From an uncultured bacterium (GTDB lineage: Bacteria > Verrucomicrobiota > Kiritimatiellia > PWTM01): 64,000 nucleotides of DNA. The stretch covers positions 1 through 64,000 of the forward strand of contig CALLFZ010000003.1 of assembly GCA_938010045.1 (NCBI GenBank). Direction: 5' to 3'. A model generated the notes under the pieces. That model searched no databases. It saw nothing but the letters and a program-made list of their open reading frames with translations, and was not told where the DNA came from. The stretch's first letter is position 1; each line of letters starts with the position of its first letter. Position numbers and translations under genes: made by a program. This document shows positions 21,145 to 28,408 of the stretch, one piece after another.

Positions 21145-22091
21145 CGGGCGTGCGAACAAGGGCGGTGGCGGTCGGGGTGGTGCTGGCGGCCGGCGCGCTG
21201 GCGCGCGAGGGGCCCGGCCCGGCCTTCACGCTGAACCTCGACCCGCTGCGGCGCGTGCCTGAGCACTGGCTCGTCTGGACCGAACTGGCGCCGCTGCGGA
21301 CGAATCTCGCCGGTCTGTCGGCGATTGCGGTCGCGTCGGAGGGGCGCTTTGCGATCGTCGCGGGCCGCATGCTGCGGCGCGGACATCTGCGCGAGCCGCC
21401 GGCGCGCGACTGGGCGGACGAGCTGCCCGGCCCGGGCCGGGCCGCTGCGTTTGCACCGGATGGCGCGCTGCTGGTCGCGCTGGACCGCACCTGGGTGGAA
21501 TATCCGCCCGACGGTGTCGAGCCGGTCGAAGGGCCCACGCTCTCGTCCTCGTCCCGCCTCACCTCGATCGTCGCCACCACGGGCCACGTCTGGCTGGCGG
21601 ACTTCGGGGAGCGGCTTGTCTGGGTGTTCGACCGGCGCGGCACGCTGCGCGCCCAGATCCGCGGCGCGGATTCCCACGGCTTCGTACTGCCCAGCGCCCA
21701 CTTTGATCTCGCGCCCGCGGGTCCTGATCAGGTCTGGATCGTCAATCCGGGCGAGCTCCGCGTGGAGCTGTGGACTCTGGAGGGCCGCCGGCTCCGCCAC
21801 TGGGGGCGCCCCGGCGTCGCGATCGAAGGTTTTTGCGGCTGTTGCAATCCGACCGATATCGCGGTGCTGCCGGACGGCTCGATTGCGACGGCGGAGAAAG
21901 GCATTGTGCGCGTGAAGGTCCACCGGCCGGACGGCGTGCTGGAGAGCGTCGTCGCGGCGCCGGCGCAGTTTGCGGAGGACACGGTGGGGCTAGACCTGGC
22001 GGCCGACGCCGCCGGTCGCCTCTACGTGGCCGACCCGGCGCGGCGCGCTGTGCGGATCTTCGAGCGCAGGGCAGGAGGGTCTCGACCGTGA
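21141..22091 (+). CDS. Exported NHL-repeat propeller protein with FCGCCNP motif
   Basis: This 316-residue protein has a GTG start at 21141 overlapping the previous stop; GTG 21150 is an alternative. A hydrophobic leader (AVAVGVVLAAGALAREG) is followed by NHL/SMP-30-like blades, e.g. GLSAIAVASEGRFAIV, GHVWLADFGERLVWVFDRRG, LDLAADAAGRLYVADPARRAV. In one loop lies GFCGCCNPTDIAVLPDGS, which places three Cys in five residues, a possible metal, haem or disulfide site in an otherwise Cys-poor protein. It is probably periplasmic and may dock with the Tat ferredoxin encoded two genes downstream. No enzyme activity can be named. Confidence 0.7.
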   Translation: MTGVRTRAVAVGVVLAAGALAREGPGPAFTLNLDPLRRVPEHWLVWTELAPLRTNLAGLSAIAVASEGRFAIVAGRMLRRGHLREPPARDWADELPGPGRAAAFAPDGALLVALDRTWVEYPPDGVEPVEGPTLSSSSRLTSIVATTGHVWLADFGERLVWVFDRRGTLRAQIRGADSHGFVLPSAHFDLAPAGPDQVWIVNPGELRVELWTLEGRRLRHWGRPGVAIEGFCGCCNPTDIAVLPDGSIATAEKGIVRVKVHRPDGVLESVVAAPAQFAEDTVGLDLAADAAGRLYVADPARRAVRIFERRAGGSRP

Positions 22092-22312
22092 CGGCAACCA
22101 CCTCAACGTCCAGCCGCCGCGAATGGCTCCGGACTCTGGGCCGCGCGGCGGGATTGGGCGGCCTCGCCGCGTTGCTCGCGCGCGCCGCGGCAACCCACCG
22201 GCCGCGTCGCGCCGTAACCGCGTGCGGGGCGTGTCCCTGGCAGGTCGGCTGTACGGTGTCGCCGGATCTCTGCGGTGCGGTCCGGCCGATCGCCCCACCG
22301 GAGCGCTCATGA
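22088..22312 (+). CDS. Tiny Tat-exported four-cysteine protein
   Basis: This 74-residue product has a GTG start that overlaps the NHL gene stop. The N-terminus is a Tat signal: SRREWLRTLG followed by a hydrophobic AAGLGGLAALLARAAA. The mature part is only about 35 residues and carries Cys46-x2-Cys49-x5-Cys55-x6-Cys62. Tat export of so small a protein suggests it is folded around a cofactor (an Fe-S cluster or metal) before transport, or is carried as a partner of the next Tat protein. Translational coupling on both sides (GTGA, ATGA) argues that it is a real gene. I know no family for it. Confidence 0.65.
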   Translation: MTATTSTSSRREWLRTLGRAAGLGGLAALLARAAATHRPRRAVTACGACPWQVGCTVSPDLCGAVRPIAPPERS

Positions 22313-22938
22313 TGACCACGAACTCCTCCTCTGCCGGTTCCTCGAACGGACGGCGCGAGTTTCTGCGGCGCGGCGCCGCGGCGGCCGCCGGCGCGGTCGT
22401 GGCCGGGCTGGCGGGCGTCGCGGCGCGCGGCGCGGTCTCGCGCGATGGAATGGTCTGGCAGATCAACCCCGCCCGCTGCGTGCAGTGCGGCCGCTGCATG
22501 ACCCACTGTGTGCTCACGCCCTCGGCCGTCAAGTGCGTGCATACCTACGCGATGTGCGGCTACTGCCGGTTTTGCTTCGGCTATTTCGATCCGGGCGCGC
22601 CGGAGCTGACCACCGCCGCCGAGAACCAGATGTGCCCGACCGGCGCGATCCGTCGCCGCTTCATCGAGCCGCCGTATTACGAGTATTCGATCCTCGAGGA
22701 TCTGTGCACCGGCTGCGGCAAGTGCGTGAAGGGCTGCAACACATTCGGCAACGGCTCGCTGCAGCTTCAGATCCTTCACGATCGCTGCGTGCAGTGCAAC
22801 GAGTGCGCGATTGCGCGCCGCTGCCCCGCGCAGGCGATCGAACGCGTTCCGCTGGCGAAGTGGAACCGCATGAAATCCGAGTTCGGGGCGGTGCCCGCCG
22901 CCGTCTGGCAACACCGGGAGCCGGACGCGAATGCTTGA
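22309..22938 (+). CDS. Tat-exported polyferredoxin
   Basis: This 209-residue protein has a twin-arginine signal (GRREFLRRG then an Ala-rich stretch) and up to four [4Fe-4S] sites. The motifs are Cys57/60/63/67, then Cys83/86/89 with Cys109-Pro, then Cys133/136/139/143 and Cys160/163/166/172. It resembles electron-transfer subunits of periplasmic oxidoreductases (NapG/DmsB type). It overlaps the following membrane polyferredoxin gene by 8 nt. That pair recalls NapG-NapH, which pass electrons between the quinone pool and the periplasm. There is no molybdopterin catalytic subunit in the operon. Confidence 0.85.
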   Translation: MMTTNSSSAGSSNGRREFLRRGAAAAAGAVVAGLAGVAARGAVSRDGMVWQINPARCVQCGRCMTHCVLTPSAVKCVHTYAMCGYCRFCFGYFDPGAPELTTAAENQMCPTGAIRRRFIEPPYYEYSILEDLCTGCGKCVKGCNTFGNGSLQLQILHDRCVQCNECAIARRCPAQAIERVPLAKWNRMKSEFGAVPAAVWQHREPDANA

Positions 22939-24241
22939 GCGTCGCGTCGTTCCCCGAGCCGGCGCTCTCGCGCTGATCGTCGCCGCCGCAGTGTCCGCGG
23001 ACGCGGCCGAGCAGCGCTTCCCGAAACCCGATTTCAAATCGGGTTATGTCCAGCCCGTTTATCACCCGCCGACCCCCGCGCGCAGTGCGGTGCGCGAATG
23101 GGCCGATGTCGCCGTGTTGGCGGCGGCGCTGGGCGCCGCGGCGTGGCTGGCGCTGCGCGCTCGCTCGCGGCGCGGCCTCTGGGCGTTGTCGGTGGCCTCG
23201 CTGGTGTGGTTCGGTCTGGTGCGCAAGGGGTGCATTTGCCCGGTCGGCTCGATCCACAACGTCGCGCTGGCGCTCGTGGATCCGGTGTATGGGCTTCCGC
23301 TGGTCACCGCGCTGATCTTCGCACTTCCGCTGGTGGCCGCGCTCCTCTGGGGGCGGGTCTTTTGCGCCGCGGTCTGTCCGCTCGGTGTGATCCAGGACCT
23401 GGTGGTGTGGCGTCCGGTCCGCCTGCCGACCGCGCTGAACCGCGCGCTCGGTATGCTCGGCCCGACCGTGCTGGCCTTCGGGATCGCGTTGACGGCGGCT
23501 GGCGCGGGCTTCTGGATCTGCCGCTACGATCCGTTCGTCGGGCTCTATCGCCGCAGCGGGCCCGCCGGCATGATCGCAACGGGCATCGGGCTGCTGCTGA
23601 TCGGCGTGGTCGTTGCACGCCCCTACTGCCGCTTCTTCTGTCCGTACGGAGTGCTGCTCTCGTGGGGCTCGCGCCTGTCGCGACGCCATCTCGGCATCAC
23701 GCCGGACGAATGCATCCAGTGCCGGCTTTGCGAACGCTCATGTCCGTTCGATGCGATTCGTGGACCCGAGCCGCCTCACGTCGATCGCTCCGCGGCGCGG
23801 CGCGCGCTGGTTCGAGCGCTGTGGGCCGCTCCGCTTTTCGTGGCGGGGGCCGCGTGGGCCGGGCGCGCGGCGCTCGATGCGCTGGCCCCGGTGGTGCATC
23901 CGGCTGTTGCGCTCGAACGGGAACTCCGCGCCGAGGACGCCGCCGGCACGCCCGACCTCACCTGGGAGACCCGAGTGTTTCGTCTCTCCGGTGAGCCGCG
24001 CGAATCGGCCGCCGCGGCGGCCGCCGCCGCGCGCCATCGGCTTCGCCTCGCCGGACTGTGGGCCGGCGCGTTCGTGGGTTTCGTCGGCGCTGGGCGGATC
24101 GTCGCCTCGGTGCGCCGCAGCGACCGCCGCGAGTGGGTGCCCGACCGCGGTGAGTGCCTGAGCTGCGGCCGCTGCTTCGCGCACTGCCCGCGGGAGTACG
24201 TGCGGCTGGGGCGGCTCGACGGTCCGATGGGAAATCCGTAA
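22931..24241 (+). CDS. NapH/NosR-like membrane polyferredoxin
   Basis: This 436-residue protein has a short leader, four to six membrane helices and two membrane-edge CxxxCP motifs of NapH/CcoG type (FCAAVCPLGVIQDL and YCRFFCPYGVLLSWG), plus CICPVGS earlier. A ferredoxin site CIQCRLCERSCPFDAI follows, then two more hydrophobic segments, and a final site CLSCGRCFAHCPREYV at the C-terminus. This arrangement fits an inner-membrane electron conduit between quinol or cytoplasmic donors and the exported polyferredoxin encoded just upstream. The last domain after residue 290, with its extra membrane helix and fourth cluster, is longer than in NapH. Confidence 0.85.
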   Translation: MLERRVVPRAGALALIVAAAVSADAAEQRFPKPDFKSGYVQPVYHPPTPARSAVREWADVAVLAAALGAAAWLALRARSRRGLWALSVASLVWFGLVRKGCICPVGSIHNVALALVDPVYGLPLVTALIFALPLVAALLWGRVFCAAVCPLGVIQDLVVWRPVRLPTALNRALGMLGPTVLAFGIALTAAGAGFWICRYDPFVGLYRRSGPAGMIATGIGLLLIGVVVARPYCRFFCPYGVLLSWGSRLSRRHLGITPDECIQCRLCERSCPFDAIRGPEPPHVDRSAARRALVRALWAAPLFVAGAAWAGRAALDALAPVVHPAVALERELRAEDAAGTPDLTWETRVFRLSGEPRESAAAAAAAARHRLRLAGLWAGAFVGFVGAGRIVASVRRSDRREWVPDRGECLSCGRCFAHCPREYVRLGRLDGPMGNP

Positions 24242-24251
24242 AGGAGACGGC

Positions 24252-25994
24252 ATGAGCGCCGACCGCGCCCCGATTGCCCCCGTCCTCGCCGCTCTGCTGC
24301 GCGGGTTGCTGTTCGGCGTGGGCTTCGTCGCGGCGGTGGCGGGCACGATTGCGCTGCTCAACTGCCTGCAGCTCCGCCGCGCCGACCCATTGAACTCCCC
24401 GCTCCGTCTGGAGGCGATCCGCGCCGCGCAGGCGAATCCCTCGAACGCTGACCTTGTGGCCGAGGCTCGCCGCATTGATCTGCTGGCCCGTCGCGCGTTT
24501 TTTGCCAGCCAGATGCTCATGCATCGCGCCGGCATGCTGCTCTGGGTTGGCGCGGCGCTGCTCCTCGGCGCACTCGGCGGCGCGCGCTGGCTCGAACCGC
24601 GCGTTGCGCCGCCCGGTTCGCCGCTGCCGAGCCCCGCGGCCGGCGAACGCGCCGCCCGCGCCGCTCGCCGCGCGGTGTGCGCCTATCTCGCGCTGCTTCT
24701 GGCCGGCGGCGCCGCGGCCTCATGGGCGCTGCGGGGGTCCGCCCGGTCCGACGCCGCCCTACGCGATGCGCCGCCTGAACCGCCTGGGGCATCCGCCCCC
24801 GAACCCGCCGATGCGCCCGATCTCGATCCTCCGCCCGACGCGTGGTGCGCCTTCCGCGGACCGTTCGGCCGTGGCGGCACCGAAACGCCTGCGCCGCTGC
24901 GCTGGGATGTGCCCGCCGGCCGAAACGTCCGCTGGAGCGTTGAGGTCCCCCGCGCGGGCTTCAGTTCGCCCATCGTGTGGGGCCACCGCGTCTTCCTTAC
25001 CGGCGCGGATGCTTCCGTCCGCGAACTCTACGCGTTTGACGCGGACACCGGCCAACTGCTCTGGCGTCACGAGGCGCGCGACGTGCCTGGGTCTCCCGCC
25101 ACGCCGCCCAAAACGAGTGAAGAAGTCGGCTACGCCGCGCCGACGCCCACAACCGACGGTCGGCGGATCTATGCATTGTTCGGCACCGGCGATCTCGTCG
25201 CGTGCGACCTCGACGGCCACCGCGTTTGGGCGCGCAACCTGGGTGTTCCGAAGAATCCCTATGGCCATTCCTCCTCGCCGTTGGTGGTCCGCGGCCGGCT
25301 CATCGTGCAGTTCGATGACGAGACCGGCGGTCGGTTGCTGGCGCTCGACGGCGCCACCGGCCGCACGATCTGGGAAACCCGACGCACGGTGCGCCCCGGC
25401 TGGTCCACGCCGGTCGCGGCGGTGCGGGAGGGGCGCATCCGCATCGGCGTCCTCGCGTCGCCGGTGTTGGGGGTGTACGACTGGGCCGACGGGCGCGAGC
25501 TTTGGCGCGTCGGCGAGCTCGAGGCGGAAATTGGCGTGTCGCCGGCCTTCGCCGATGGTCGCTGGTATGCCGGCAACGAGAATACCCGCTTTGTGGCAGT
25601 GGACGACGTCGACGGCCGCGTGCTTTGGGAAACCGACGAGGACTTGCCTGACGTCGCATCGCCGCTCGTCTGGCGCGGACTGCTCGTGCTGGCGGCCTCC
25701 TCCGGCATTGTCACGGCGCGCGACGCGGCCACCGGTGAGAAACTGTGGATGCAGGAATGGGACGAGGGCTTCTACGCGTCGCCGGTCGCCGCGGGCGACG
25801 CGATCTACCTCATCGACCGCGGCGGACGCGCGCGCGTTGTGCGCGCCTCGCGCGAGTTCGAACTGATCGCCGATAACCCGATCGGCGAGGAGTGCGGCGC
25901 CACGCCCGCTCCGGTGGGCGGCCGTCTCTACGTGCGCACCCAGCACCGGCTGATCGCCATCGAGGAGACGCCCGCTTCCTCCGCCGCCCCGTGA
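24252..25994 (+). CDS. Multi-span membrane protein with PQQ-type beta-propeller
   Basis: This 580-residue protein has three N-terminal hydrophobic helices (LLFGVGFVAAVAGTIALLN, AGMLLWVGAALLLGALGG, CAYLALLLAGGAAASWAL) and an acidic Pro-rich linker. A propeller follows, opening with CAFRGPFGRGG and carrying blades such as DADTGQLLWRHEA, DGATGRTIWETRR and DVDGRVLWETDED. It differs from the first propeller protein by its three-helix anchor. The start is preceded by AAGGAGA 10 nt after the polyferredoxin stop. Two PQQ-like propellers in one operon suggest the redox complex has a large periplasmic face. Whether PQQ is bound cannot be decided. Confidence 0.8.
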   Translation: MSADRAPIAPVLAALLRGLLFGVGFVAAVAGTIALLNCLQLRRADPLNSPLRLEAIRAAQANPSNADLVAEARRIDLLARRAFFASQMLMHRAGMLLWVGAALLLGALGGARWLEPRVAPPGSPLPSPAAGERAARAARRAVCAYLALLLAGGAAASWALRGSARSDAALRDAPPEPPGASAPEPADAPDLDPPPDAWCAFRGPFGRGGTETPAPLRWDVPAGRNVRWSVEVPRAGFSSPIVWGHRVFLTGADASVRELYAFDADTGQLLWRHEARDVPGSPATPPKTSEEVGYAAPTPTTDGRRIYALFGTGDLVACDLDGHRVWARNLGVPKNPYGHSSSPLVVRGRLIVQFDDETGGRLLALDGATGRTIWETRRTVRPGWSTPVAAVREGRIRIGVLASPVLGVYDWADGRELWRVGELEAEIGVSPAFADGRWYAGNENTRFVAVDDVDGRVLWETDEDLPDVASPLVWRGLLVLAASSGIVTARDAATGEKLWMQEWDEGFYASPVAAGDAIYLIDRGGRARVVRASREFELIADNPIGEECGATPAPVGGRLYVRTQHRLIAIEETPASSAAP

Positions 25995-28408
25995 GCCGCC
26001 CCGCCCAGCCGCCCCGAGCCGCCCCGCCAGATCTGGCCGAGGTGGACCGGCTGATTGCGGATATCGGCGGATCGGCCGAACAGGCGCTGCCGCTGCTGCA
26101 GGCGATGCAGGCGCGGTGGGGGTATCTCCCCGAGGCCGCGCTGCGCCGGATCTGCGAGCGAACCGACATCCGTCCGGCCGATCTCTGGAGCGTCGCGACC
26201 TTCTACCCGCAGCTCCGCCACCGGCCCGCCGGCCGCCACTCGATCTGCGTGTGCGTCGGCACGGCCTGCCACGTGAAAGGCGCCGAACGCGTGTACGACG
26301 CGCTCGCGCGCGAACTGGAGCTGGCCGCGGGCGAGGACACCGACGCCGCGGGTGAATACACGGTGCGCAAGGTCGCGTGCCTCGGCTGCTGCACGCTGGC
26401 GCCCGTTGTGATGCTCGGTCGCGTCACCTACGGCCATCGCACCGCCGACAACATCCGCGAGATGCTCGATGACTTCGCCGCGCGCGCCGCAGACGAGCGC
26501 GGAGATCCGGTCGTGGACGCTTCGCCCGAGGCAACGGGGGCCGCCGCCGGCGAAGTGCGGATCGGCCTGGGCTCCTGCTGTATCGCCGGCGGCAGCGCCG
26601 ATGTCGAGGCCGCGCTGCGCTCGGCCGTTCGTTCGCTCGGCGTGCCGATCCGCATCCGGCCCGTTGGGTGCGTCGGCATGTGCCACCGCACGCCGCTGCT
26701 CGAGGTGGTCCGGCCGGGCGCCGAACCGGTGCGCTACGAGCGAGTGCGCGCCGCCGACGTCGAGGCGATCGTGCGGCGCCACTTCAGCGACGACCGCTGG
26801 CGCCGCTGGCGGGCCCGCGCGGCAGAGGCGCTCGATCGCTGGCTGGGCCGCGGCCACGGCGCGTCCGGACCGGCGCGCGCGCTCGATCCACGCGACCGCC
26901 CCGTCGAGGCCTTCCTCTGCCGCCAGCTCCACATCGCTACGGAAGACTGCGGCGCGCTGCATCCGCTCGATCTCGACCAGTACCGCGCGGGCGGTGGCCT
27001 GCGGGCGCTCGAGGACTGCCTCGCGCGGCGCACGCCCGAGGAGGTCATCGCCGCGATCGAGGCCTCTGGCCTGCGCGGCCGGGGCGGTGCCGGCTTCCCG
27101 ACCGGCCGTAAATGGCGGCTCGTGCGGGAGGCGCCCGGCCGCGACCGCTACGTGATCTGCAACGGCGACGAGGGTGACCCCGGCGCGTTCATGGACCACA
27201 TGCTCTTCGAGTCCTATCCGTACCGCGTTCTCGAAGGCATGATCATCGCCGCCTGGGCCGTTGGCGCGCGGGACGGCATCCTCTATATCCGCGAGGAGTA
27301 TCCGCTGGCCGTCCGCCGCATGCAGGCGGCGATCGAGCGTCTCCGCGCGGCGCGCGTGCTCGGTGCCAACATCCTCGGCTCGGGCGTCTCGATCGAGCTG
27401 CGCATCGTGCAGGGTGGCGGCGCGTTCGTCTGCGGCGAGGAAACTGCGCTGATCGAGTCCCTCCACGGCCGCCGCGGGGCGCCCGTGCTGCGCCCGCCGT
27501 TCCCCGCGCAGCGCGGATTCCGCGGCGCGCCCACGCTCGTGAACAACTGCGAGACGCTCGCGATGGTGCCGTGGATTCTGCGCCACGGCCCCGAGGCCTT
27601 CGCGGCGATCGGCACCGCGCACAGCAAGGGCACGAAGGTCTTCGCGCTCGCCGGCAAGGTCGCGCGCGGCGGCCTGATCGAGGTACCCATGGGCATCACG
27701 CTGCGCGAGATCATCGAGGACATCGGCGGCGGCGCCGCGAACGGCCGGCCGTGGAAGGCCGTGCAGGTCGGGGGGCCGTCCGGCGGCTGCATTCCGAAGT
27801 CGCTCGGCGACACGCCCGTGGACTTCGAGGCGCTCACCGGCGTCGGCGCGATGATGGGCAGCGGCGGCCTCGTCGTGCTCGACGACACCGACTGCATGGT
27901 TGATGTCGCCCGCTATTTCATCTCGTTCACCTGCCGCGAGTCGTGCGGCAAATGCACGCCCTGCCGCGTCGGCACCCGCCGCATGCTCGAGATCCTCGAC
28001 CGTCTCTGCGAGGGCCGCGCGGGGCCGGAGGACCTCGACCGGCTCGCTCAGATCGCGGAGACCACCCGTCGCCAGAGTCTGTGCGGCCTGGGCAAGACCG
28101 CGCCGAACCCGGTGCTGACCACCCTGCGGTACTTCCGCGACGAGTATGAGGCCCACCTGCGGGGCGAATGCCCCGCCGGCCGCTGCGTGAACCTCATCGC
28201 CTACGAGGTCGGCCCCGAGTGCATCGGCTGTACTCGCTGCGCGCAGGTGTGTCCTGTCGCCGCGATCGAGCCCGATCCGATGCGCCGGCACGCGATCGAC
28301 GAGCCCACGTGTGTGCGCTGCGACCTCTGCCGCGCCGGCTGCCCCACCGGCGCGATCCGCATCGTCCCGCGCCGCCGCGCCGCTTCGGCGCGAACGGAGG
28401 CATCGTGA
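25991..28408 (+). CDS. NuoE-NuoF fusion with extra [2Fe-2S] domain and 2[4Fe-4S] ferredoxin tail
   Basis: This 805-residue protein starts at GTG 25991, overlapping the previous stop. Residues 10-165 form a NuoE-type thioredoxin-fold [2Fe-2S] domain (Cys88, Cys93, Cys130, Cys134). Residues 188-260 are a second thioredoxin-like domain (SCCIAGG, then Cys227-x3-Cys231) as in HydB/HndC subunits. Residues 350-700 are NuoF: the FMN/NADH sites GRGGAGFPTGRKW at 363-375, GDEGDPGAFMD and CGEETALIESLHG, and the N3 cluster Cys652/655/658 and Cys698. The tail holds two [4Fe-4S] sites (744/747/750/754 and 774/777/780/784). It should oxidise or reduce NAD(H) and pass electrons through many clusters. In bifurcating hydrogenases NuoE and NuoF are usually separate; here they are one chain without a hydrogenase. 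Confidence 0.9.
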   Translation: MSRPAQPPRAAPPDLAEVDRLIADIGGSAEQALPLLQAMQARWGYLPEAALRRICERTDIRPADLWSVATFYPQLRHRPAGRHSICVCVGTACHVKGAERVYDALARELELAAGEDTDAAGEYTVRKVACLGCCTLAPVVMLGRVTYGHRTADNIREMLDDFAARAADERGDPVVDASPEATGAAAGEVRIGLGSCCIAGGSADVEAALRSAVRSLGVPIRIRPVGCVGMCHRTPLLEVVRPGAEPVRYERVRAADVEAIVRRHFSDDRWRRWRARAAEALDRWLGRGHGASGPARALDPRDRPVEAFLCRQLHIATEDCGALHPLDLDQYRAGGGLRALEDCLARRTPEEVIAAIEASGLRGRGGAGFPTGRKWRLVREAPGRDRYVICNGDEGDPGAFMDHMLFESYPYRVLEGMIIAAWAVGARDGILYIREEYPLAVRRMQAAIERLRAARVLGANILGSGVSIELRIVQGGGAFVCGEETALIESLHGRRGAPVLRPPFPAQRGFRGAPTLVNNCETLAMVPWILRHGPEAFAAIGTAHSKGTKVFALAGKVARGGLIEVPMGITLREIIEDIGGGAANGRPWKAVQVGGPSGGCIPKSLGDTPVDFEALTGVGAMMGSGGLVVLDDTDCMVDVARYFISFTCRESCGKCTPCRVGTRRMLEILDRLCEGRAGPEDLDRLAQIAETTRRQSLCGLGKTAPNPVLTTLRYFRDEYEAHLRGECPAGRCVNLIAYEVGPECIGCTRCAQVCPVAAIEPDPMRRHAIDEPTCVRCDLCRAGCPTGAIRIVPRRRAASARTEAS

